From the NCBI GenBank assembly GCA_016931085.1, contig JAFGFO010000344.1, positions 1-7,687 on the forward strand: a DNA stretch of 7,687 nt, given 5' to 3'. The DNA comes from Thermoflexales bacterium (GTDB taxonomy: Bacteria > Chloroflexota > Anaerolineae > Fen-1058). Within the stretch, counting starts at the first letter, position 1; the number at the start of each line of letters is the position of its first letter. The translations under genes and the position numbers were made by a program. The notes under the pieces were generated by a model. It ran no database searches. It was given only the letters and a program-made list of their open reading frames with translations, and was not told the origin of the DNA. Shown here piece by piece: positions 1-5,172 of the stretch.

Positions 1-746
1 ACCACATTCGTGACCTCGCCCTTGATCAACTGGCCGATCCGATAACGATCCTCAACGTTTGTCCACGGATCGGGCTGCAAGCGCTTGAGGCTAAGTGCCA
101 CGCGCCTTTGAGCAGGGTCGACGCTGATAATATAGACATCGACCACCTGCCCGCTCGCCAGCACGTCGCCGGGTTGGCCAACGCGCCCCCACGAGATTTC
201 CGAGATATGGATCAGGCCTTCCAGTCCGCCCAGGTCCACAAATGCCCCAAACGAACACACGTTCGTAACCACCCCTTGGCGGATCTGGCCTGGCGCCAGG
301 GTAGTCAACAGGGCCTGGTCCTCGCTGGAAGTCAGTGTGCGCTCAGACATCACCAGTCGCTCCTGTTCTCGCTCCACCTCGATGATTCTAAGCGCCATAA
401 TCTTTCCCACTTGCCCGGCCAACTCAGCCTGGCGGGCATCGGCGTCCAATAGCGGCGACAGACAAATCATGTGCGAAGCCGGCACGAAAGCGCGCAGTCC
501 GTGCCAGTCCGCCAGCACCCCGCCGCGGTTGTGGCCCACGATTTGAACGTGTTGGAGCTCGCCCGACTCCATCACCTGTTGGGCAGAACGCCAGAGGTCC
601 TCCAGTTCGAGGCTGCTTATCCCCTCCGCCCGCTCCAAAAGCTGTCCCCGGTCAGCGGTGGAGCAATCTAGGCCCATCTCGCTGTCGTTCAACAAAGCCT
701 GCCAATAGGATTCTTCCACCTGCGCCTGCCCATACGTGTCATTCAT
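1..746 (-). CDS. S1-domain RNA-binding protein (ribosomal protein S1-like), 3' part outside window
   Basis: The minus-strand frame is open from the left edge to 746 and gives 248 codons without a stop. Residues about 61-137 form one S1 (OB-fold) domain, with RGGVLADWHGLRAFVPASH as the typical 'GG..v...G..GFvPaS' signature. Residues about 150-222 form a second, more canonical one (GVVTNVCSFGAFVDLGGLEG, then HISEISW and RVALSLKRL). A third begins near residue 238 (KGEVTNV) and is cut by the window edge. The first 60 residues are acidic and helical, without a domain I recognise. Repeated S1 domains bind single-stranded RNA. The protein is either ribosomal protein S1 (mRNA delivery to the 30S subunit) or an S1 paralogue; the short N-terminus and missing C-terminus prevent a choice. 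ATG codons lie in frame at 752 and 746. I chose 746 because the GAGGGG Shine-Dalgarno (760-755) is 8 nt from it and only 2 nt from 752. The gene follows the sensor gene by 29 nt, so the two are probably cotranscribed. Confidence 0.9.
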   Translation of the reverse strand, partial: MNDTYGQAQVEESYWQALLNDSEMGLDCSTADRGQLLERAEGISSLELEDLWRSAQQVMESGELQHVQIVGHNRGGVLADWHGLRAFVPASHMICLSPLLDADARQAELAGQVGKIMALRIIEVEREQERLVMSERTLTSSEDQALLTTLAPGQIRQGVVTNVCSFGAFVDLGGLEGLIHISEISWGRVGQPGDVLASGQVVDVYIISVDPAQRRVALSLKRLQPDPWTNVEDRYRIGQLIKGEVTNV

Positions 747-754
747 CGTCATGT

Positions 755-774
755 CCCCTCAAGACCCTAAGGGG
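755..774 (-). promoter_or_regulatory. Hairpin that can mask the S1-gene ribosome binding site
   Basis: On the minus strand CCCCTT (774-769) can pair with GAGGGG (760-755) across an 8-nt loop: five Watson-Crick pairs plus one G-T pair. GAGGGG is the only good Shine-Dalgarno for the S1 gene. The sensor gene's TAG stop lies at 778-776, two bases upstream of the stem, so a ribosome finishing the sensor gene would open the stem. This is a plausible translational-coupling device. The pairing is seen in the sequence; the function is inferred. An 8-bp direct repeat, aagaccct, occurs at 761-768 (the loop) and 779-786 (end of the sensor gene). Confidence 0.4.
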
Positions 775-775
775 C

Positions 776-2758
776 CTAAAGACCCTTAGAGCTTTCGGCA
801 GGTATGGCCCCGTCCCGCGCTCCGCGCGAGCGGGGTCGCGGGAAAACCTGCCCTGCGCTTGTAGCCTGCCTCTCCATATCAGCTAACGCGCGCGCCACGG
901 TTTCAATGGCAACTCGCTGCTTGCGATACAAATCCGCTTCACTCATGGCCAAGCGAGTCGCCACATCGCGCACGCGATATCCCTGGATGAACTTGAGATC
1001 CAGTATATTATACAACAACCATTCGGCGGCCGTCATCTTACGCTCACCGTGTGGACGCTGCTGCTCGATGGCACGCAGCAGCACAGTCCGCAATGCCTGG
1101 ATAGGGTTATCCTCATTCTCGGCTCGGGCGCGCTCCACAACCTTTAAGCTGAGGAGCGGGCTGTCGGCGAGCTGCGGCCCGCCCCAATAATGGCTCAGCG
1201 CCCCTCTCACCCAGGTCGCGAACTCGGGTCCGTCCAGGTGGCTTGCCGCCAACAACGTGCTGGCCGGCGAATCGGCATATCTCACCGCTCCCCGTTGGCG
1301 TTGAATCACCTCCAATTCAGGGATAATCCGGTCTACGACCGCGAACACATCCTGCTGCAAGCGGCGATCCTTGAGGGCGGCCGAGATTGGCCCGATCAAG
1401 CTCGAGATCGTCTTGGCTTGCTCAGGGGAAAAATCCCAAGACGGGGGGGAGCTCACCGCCAAGGCGCCCAATATATCCCCGTCGCCAGCCTCCGCTCGCA
1501 AGGGCCAGACCAGGTAACCATTGACAGAGTGCGCAACACCCCATTCGCCATACGCGCCAGTGAGAAATGGCGCGCCATCTTTCACTCCAACCAGTGCCGA
1601 CGAGGCGCACTGGCCAGCATCCTCACCCACCGGCCCCACGGCCGCCTCCAGGACAGGGCCATCCGCCCCGGGCACGACGACAAAGGCGACGGGCACGCGC
1701 AGCAAATCACACACTGCGCTCAGAGCATTCTCCATGAACTGTTTCAAGTCACTCGTCGTCAAGAGATGGTCAGAAAGCTTTTGTATGCGGGCCAGTTCCT
1801 CACGGTCTTGCCAAGACACAATCCTGTCCAGGAAGGGGCGAAACAGAGCGATCAGCAATTGTGACAAGACGATCGTGGCGACGACGGCCACCATGGCCAG
1901 GACGTCACGCCGCAAGCCCAGGTAAGCTTCTACGCGCACCAGCAAGATAATCGCGCCGACAACCAGCGAGGCGACCACCGGCCCTCGCAGCAGGAAATGA
2001 AGCAAGCGATGCTTGACGATGCGGTCAGGCGCGAGCACGCCAAAATAGGCCACGGCGTAGGCCATGACGACGAGCATGAAACCAATGCCAACATTGCCGG
2101 CAACCATCAAAAGCCAAAACACGTCCAGCAGCAAGGGGCGTGGCTGGCTGATGATCAGCAAATAAGGGAACACGCCCAAGGCGGGTGCCACAAAAGAGGC
2201 CATCAAATACGTCATGCGCCGCCGCGAAGTGGAGGTCAAGCAGCGCCGCCTGGCCCAGACCAGGTTAGCGCCGCCCCACACCAGGCTGCTCCCGAAAAAG
2301 AGCAGGTACAACCAAAAGGCCGGGCCGGGCCGCAGGTGCGGCGCGCGTTGAATCAACACACCATCGGTCACCACCCAGTCTGTCCAAACTGCCCCGACCA
2401 AAAACAGGCCGCTGAGCAGGTAGCTGGCGCGTGTCACACCATAACGCCAGGCTGAACGCGCATTGGTCGTATGCAACAGGGCATCCGAAAAATGAAGGTA
2501 AGCTGCGGGGGCAAACGCGATGCCTAACCACTGAAAGCGCAGCCAGCGTTCAGCGACGGCCAGGTCTGGCACGCTAAACAAGAGGAGGTCACCCAGGTAC
2601 ACCAGCATCACGCAAGCCAGCAAGGCGCAAAATGCGCGCGCCACACTGGAACGCAGGTTGTAGATTAAAATATAGGCCAACAGCGAGAAACTGGTGATGA
2701 CGATAGCCGCCGATAAGATGAGATTGAGCAGCGCGAGGATATCGACCAGATTCGTCAC
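776..2758 (-). CDS. Multi-pass membrane sensor with GAF domain and C-terminal helical/HTH-like domain (no kinase domain)
   Basis: Taken from GTG 2758 this is 660 residues. Residues about 4-306 hold roughly nine hydrophobic helices (about 4-34, 38-63, 76-92, 110-129, 147-168, 182-204, 212-240, 258-275, 285-306), resembling the 7TM-type N-terminal module of some histidine kinases. A short helix (SWQDREELARIQKLSDHLL, from about 315) leads into a GAF-like domain (about 327-467; core VAFVVVPGADGPVLEAAVG and ILGALAVSS). A linker helix follows, then an all-helical region (about 517-632) with AEWLLYNILDLKFIQG, RVRDVATRLAMSEADLYRKQ and a closing helix. The tail is basic, then low-complexity. I find no H-box, N-box or G-box, so this is not a histidine kinase. 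The end resembles a sigma-region-4-like HTH. Function is inferred only: a membrane-bound signal receiver that may bind DNA or a partner. The frame is open to an ATG at 2932, but those 58 extra codons lie mostly inside the GNAT gene. GTG 2758 places the start directly before TM1 but lacks a strong Shine-Dalgarno. ATG 2845 is an alternative. Confidence 0.75.
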   Translation of the reverse strand: MTNLVDILALLNLILSAAIVITSFSLLAYILIYNLRSSVARAFCALLACVMLVYLGDLLLFSVPDLAVAERWLRFQWLGIAFAPAAYLHFSDALLHTTNARSAWRYGVTRASYLLSGLFLVGAVWTDWVVTDGVLIQRAPHLRPGPAFWLYLLFFGSSLVWGGANLVWARRRCLTSTSRRRMTYLMASFVAPALGVFPYLLIISQPRPLLLDVFWLLMVAGNVGIGFMLVVMAYAVAYFGVLAPDRIVKHRLLHFLLRGPVVASLVVGAIILLVRVEAYLGLRRDVLAMVAVVATIVLSQLLIALFRPFLDRIVSWQDREELARIQKLSDHLLTTSDLKQFMENALSAVCDLLRVPVAFVVVPGADGPVLEAAVGPVGEDAGQCASSALVGVKDGAPFLTGAYGEWGVAHSVNGYLVWPLRAEAGDGDILGALAVSSPPSWDFSPEQAKTISSLIGPISAALKDRRLQQDVFAVVDRIIPELEVIQRQRGAVRYADSPASTLLAASHLDGPEFATWVRGALSHYWGGPQLADSPLLSLKVVERARAENEDNPIQALRTVLLRAIEQQRPHGERKMTAAEWLLYNILDLKFIQGYRVRDVATRLAMSEADLYRKQRVAIETVARALADMERQATSAGQVFPRPRSRGARDGAIPAESSKGL

Positions 2759-2788
2759 GTTCAGCCCGCTAAGGCCATCGCTGCTATA

Positions 2789-2802
2789 ATGAGCCAGCTC
2801 AT
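2789..2802. repeat. 14-bp palindrome at the GNAT stop codon
   Basis: ATGAGC-CA-GCTCAT is a perfect inverted repeat with a 2-bp centre. It lies in the 43-nt gap between the GNAT stop (2804-2802) and the proposed sensor start (2758). It could be an operator for the sensor gene or chance. The 2-nt centre is too tight for an ordinary RNA hairpin, and no T run follows, so it is not a terminator. Confidence 0.25.
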
Positions 2803-3353
2803 CATAATGGCCGCACAAAGAAAATCGCAATATCTTGGTTAGCATAATACCGATCGTTAAACCCACAAAAACCAAAGCCCATTTTCTGATAGAAACAGAT
2901 GGCCGGGTGATTTTTGGTCTGCAACTCGGCAATCAACTGTCTCATGCCGCGTTCTTTGCACCAGGCGACAACGACTCGCAGCAGCGCCGTAGCAATACCC
3001 TGCTGGCGGTAACGCTGCTCGACAACGATATCGGTGATGTAGACGACGCCTTGATCCTTACGCACGGCCAGGGCTGCATAGGCGATCACCTTTCCCTCAA
3101 ACTCAACAACCAGAAAACCCTCGCAACCGTACCAATTCCATGCCAGTTGGCGTGCGCTGCGCGGGTAGCTCACACGCATCATGCGCGGCAAGCGCACAGC
3201 TCGAAAAGCCACGCTGATCTCCCCGTTATTGCTGTGGGTGTCCATCTGCCAGACGAATTCGGTCGAGTAGGTCGGATCGAGCGTCAGGCACACATCCAGG
3301 TCAGGCAATTCGGCCGGTCGAATGCAAAGCTTTGTCAAATCTAGTGTTGGCAT
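2802..3353 (-). CDS. GNAT-family N-acetyltransferase
   Basis: The 183-residue length is usual for a single-domain GNAT enzyme, which transfers acetyl from acetyl-CoA to an amine. The acetyl-CoA-binding motif A is clear: YITDIVVEQRYRQQGIATAL (residues 105-124) has the R/Q-x-x-G-x-A pyrophosphate loop as R116-Q-Q-G119-I-A121. Motif B is NHPAICFYQKMGF (148-160), with the Tyr/Phe and GF ending typical of the family. The N-terminal 80 residues (RPAELPDLDVC, then FVWQMD and RLPRMMRVSYPR) differ from RimI/RimJ. The substrate, protein or small molecule, cannot be told. ATG 3353 is chosen because a -10-like box ends 6 nt before it, which implies a leaderless message; there is no Shine-Dalgarno. The sensor gene follows 43 nt downstream and may be cotranscribed. 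Confidence 0.93.
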   Translation of the reverse strand: MPTLDLTKLCIRPAELPDLDVCLTLDPTYSTEFVWQMDTHSNNGEISVAFRAVRLPRMMRVSYPRSARQLAWNWYGCEGFLVVEFEGKVIAYAALAVRKDQGVVYITDIVVEQRYRQQGIATALLRVVVAWCKERGMRQLIAELQTKNHPAICFYQKMGFGFCGFNDRYYANQDIAIFFVRPL

Positions 3354-3359
3354 AAGCCA

Positions 3360-3389
3360 ATTCTACCACACGGCTGGCGATGATGCAAA
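3360..3389 (-). promoter_or_regulatory. Candidate promoter for a leaderless GNAT transcript
   Basis: On the minus strand TAGAAT (3365-3360, five of six matches to TATAAT) lies 6 nt before the GNAT ATG. TTTGCA (3389-3384, four of six to TTGACA) lies 18 bp further upstream. The expected transcription start falls on or next to the A of the ATG. The -35 overlaps the short T run of the terminator-like hairpin of the preceding gene. Prediction from pattern only. Confidence 0.55.
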
Positions 3390-3423
3390 ATTCGCCCGAA
3401 TTCCTATCCGGCCTATTCGGGCG
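3389..3423 (-). terminator. Terminator-like hairpin at the end of the phosphorylase/Ig-protein unit
   Basis: The minus-strand arms CGCCCGAAT (3423-3415) and ATTCGGGCG (3401-3393) are perfectly complementary over 9 bp with a 13-nt loop. They are followed at once by AATTTT (3392-3387). The 5' arm includes the last codons and the first base of the TAG stop of the Ig-like gene. The T run is short, so termination may be partial. A 14-bp palindrome, AATTCG-CC-CGAATT (3389-3402), shares the 3' arm and abuts the GNAT -35, so the same bases could instead be an operator. Confidence 0.5.
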
Positions 3424-4183
3424 CGATACGGACTTGGACCACACACGGTGGCGGATAATTGCCGGTGCTGTCCACGACGACCAGGCGAAAAGAGTACAAG
3501 CCCGGCGCTTGATGCGCGATGGGCGTGGCGTCCCAATAACCCAGCAGGCCGCCGTCGACCGGTGCGTAGAACAAATCGCCGACCGTCCACCATTCACCGC
3601 CCGTGAGCGGGCCGCTAATTTCAAACTTGTAAAACGCAAAGTCGGGAATAGTGGCCACGCCACGGATCTCGACCACACCTGTCAGCGATTGTCCAGCCGT
3701 TGGCGCGCCAAGCTGCACGTGCGGGTCAGAGCAAGCCCGTGACACGAGCACCGGCTCAGGTGTGGCGCTGGCCGTCTCTTCGACCAATCGCGTTGGGGGC
3801 GGTGAAGGCGTGGCACTCACCTCAGGCGTAGGCGTAAACGTTGGGGAGGGAGTAAGCGGCGTTGGGGAGGGAGAGACGGTTGGCGTGCGGGTGAGAATGC
3901 CTGCCACTGGCGTGAGCAGGCTCCGCGTCGCCGTATCCGCGGTACGGCTCAGGATGACCGGGCTGGCCAGCAAGGCCAGCACCCCCACCAGGCTTAGCAC
4001 GCCGGCTGTCGCCCAGGTCCGGTTGACCCGATCCGTCAATCCTTCGCGTTCCAGGCTGTAGGGTGTGATAGCTCCGGCCTGTCGCATGGAGCGCGCTCGC
4101 CAGGCAAAGTAAACCGCGCTCAACCAACACATCAAGCTGAATAGCCAGGCGTTCACGGCCAGAAAACGCAGCAGGGCAATCAC
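3413..4183 (-). CDS. Membrane-anchored protein with Pro/Thr-rich linker and extracellular Ig-like domain
   Basis: The 256 residues contain two predicted TM helices (about 5-29 and 56-79) joined by an Arg-rich cytoplasmic loop (RARSMR, then REGLTDR and NR). By the positive-inside rule the C-terminal part is outside. A Pro/Thr/Ser linker (about 90-132) of repeated T-P and S-P pairs follows. Next is a roughly 105-residue beta-rich domain (about 150-254) beginning CSDPHVQLGAPTAGQSLTG and ending GNYPPPCVVQVRI. The 'property-GxV-I-G-A' start, the FYKFEISG strand and the final VVVDSTGNY strand resemble Ig-like domains common in surface proteins of Chloroflexota. Cys151 and Cys247 could form a disulfide across the domain. 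I know no enzymatic function; ligand binding or adhesion is inferred. The start is GTG 4183, which overlaps the phosphorylase stop by 4 nt (GTGA). GAGG lies 5 nt upstream, so translational coupling is expected. Confidence 0.85.
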   Translation of the reverse strand: MIALLRFLAVNAWLFSLMCWLSAVYFAWRARSMRQAGAITPYSLEREGLTDRVNRTWATAGVLSLVGVLALLASPVILSRTADTATRSLLTPVAGILTRTPTVSPSPTPLTPSPTFTPTPEVSATPSPPPTRLVEETASATPEPVLVSRACSDPHVQLGAPTAGQSLTGVVEIRGVATIPDFAFYKFEISGPLTGGEWWTVGDLFYAPVDGGLLGYWDATPIAHQAPGLYSFRLVVVDSTGNYPPPCVVQVRIAPE

Positions 4184-5043
4184 GTCATCCTCGCGGCTGG
4201 GGGCAAGGCACGCAAGATAGCTCGCAGCAATGCACTGAGCTTGGGCACAATGAGCTGGCCGGCTTGTAACACTTCTTCGTGCGTTGTTTCAATCGCCGTG
4301 GCAGCGTCCGTCTGAGCCACGTTACTGATGCCAGAAATACCCAGCACACGCAGCCCACCGTGGCGCGCCACCACCGCTTCTGGCACAGTGGACATGCCCA
4401 CGGCATCCGCACCTATCATGCGCAGGAAACGCAAGTCAGCCGGCGTCTCAAAGTTCGGTCCCCCCAGGCAAACATAAACCCCCTGGCGCAAAACCAGGCC
4501 CAGGTCATCCGCCATGCGTAGAGCCAGTTCGCGCAAGGGGCGATTGTAGACCTCCGACATGTCCGGGAAGCGCGGGCCCAGGCTGGGGTCATTGGGGCCG
4601 CGCAACGGCGACAGACCTGCCATGCTGATCAGATTGATGTGATCGCTAATGAGCATCAAATCGCCGGCTCGAAAAGCCGGGTTTAGCCCGCCGGCCGCAT
4701 TTGTGATGATCAGCACATCAACCCCCATCAACTGCATCACACGTATCGGCAAAGTGAGCTGAGCCATGGAATAACCCTCGTAGTAATGCAAACGTCCTTG
4801 CATCACGATCACCGGCTGGCCCTCGAGATAGCCCAGTATCAAGCAGCCGAGGTGCCCCTCAACGGTAGCAGGTCCCAAGTAAGGCAAATCGCTATACGGA
4901 ATACTATCAGCCTGTTCGACAGATTCCGCCAGCGCACTGAGGCCCGAGCCCAAGATCAAGCCAATTCGAGGGTGGTGCTGGCTGCGAGCACTTACGACAG
5001 CGGCAGCCTCCTGGTAATGATCACGCGTCAGAAATTGAATCAT
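4180..5043 (-). CDS. punA: Purine nucleoside phosphorylase, trimeric PNP/MTAP family
   Basis: The 287 residues match the usual length of trimeric PNP. The enzyme cleaves purine (deoxy)nucleosides with phosphate to base plus (deoxy)ribose-1-phosphate in cytosolic purine salvage. Family motifs run in order: phosphate-site LGSGLS (31-36, Ser33), MQGRLHYYEGY (81-91; Arg84, His86, Tyr88, Glu89), ITNAAGGLNP (113-122), GGPNFETPAD (194-203, Glu199), GADAVGMSTVPE (211-222, Met217), GISNVAQT (238-245, Asn241) and THEEV (254-258, His255). The Asn and Glu at the base-binding positions fit 6-oxopurines (inosine, guanosine) rather than methylthioadenosine, where Asp residues are expected; that specificity is inferred from known family members. 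ATG 5043 has AGGTG about 5 nt upstream and a good promoter 40-70 nt upstream. The gene is complete and overlaps the downstream Ig-like gene by 4 nt. Confidence 0.97.
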   Translation of the reverse strand: MIQFLTRDHYQEAAAVVSARSQHHPRIGLILGSGLSALAESVEQADSIPYSDLPYLGPATVEGHLGCLILGYLEGQPVIVMQGRLHYYEGYSMAQLTLPIRVMQLMGVDVLIITNAAGGLNPAFRAGDLMLISDHINLISMAGLSPLRGPNDPSLGPRFPDMSEVYNRPLRELALRMADDLGLVLRQGVYVCLGGPNFETPADLRFLRMIGADAVGMSTVPEAVVARHGGLRVLGISGISNVAQTDAATAIETTHEEVLQAGQLIVPKLSALLRAILRALPPAARMT

Positions 5044-5084
5044 GCGTCACCTGATGAAACAAGAGCAAAGCTTACAACGTCTCC

Positions 5085-5114
5085 ATTATAACACAGACCC
5101 CGCCTCCCGCACAA
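5085..5114 (-). promoter_or_regulatory. Promoter of the purine nucleoside phosphorylase unit
   Basis: The minus strand shows a perfect TATAAT (5090-5085) with TTGTGC (5114-5109, three of six matches to TTGACA) 18 bp upstream. The expected start is near 5078, giving a leader of about 35 nt that includes the AGGTG Shine-Dalgarno. The -10 is strong and the -35 weak. Confidence 0.65.
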
Positions 5115-5122
5115 CGCGCGCC

Positions 5123-5150
5123 TTGAAGGGATGGGAAAAAGGTGTATAAT
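5123..5150 (+). promoter_or_regulatory. Promoter of the LCP protein/histidine kinase unit
   Basis: TTGAAG (5123-5128, four of six to the -35 consensus) and a perfect TATAAT (5145-5150) are separated by 16 bp. The expected transcription start is about 5157, only 16 nt before the ATG at 5173. The promoter is divergent from that of the phosphorylase. The two -35 boxes are 8 bp apart, so one bound regulator could affect both. Confidence 0.65.
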
Positions 5151-5172
5151 AGGGCCAGGCAAACGTGAGCTT

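Noticed and set aside
108..671. Overlapping plus-strand open frames opposite the S1-domain gene
   Set aside because: The minus strand reads through as two clear S1 domains; the plus-strand products show no domain.
1190..1864. 224-codon plus-strand open frame opposite the sensor gene
   Set aside because: Composition is Arg/Gln/His-rich without motifs; the opposite strand encodes a coherent GAF domain.
2785..2790. Plus-strand TATAAT
   Set aside because: No -35 at proper spacing stood out and no plus-strand gene follows; likely chance within the palindrome region.
2759..2830. Separate promoter for the sensor gene on the minus strand
   Set aside because: TTGTGC (2818-2813) and TATAGC (2788-2783) are 24 bp apart, too far for a normal promoter.
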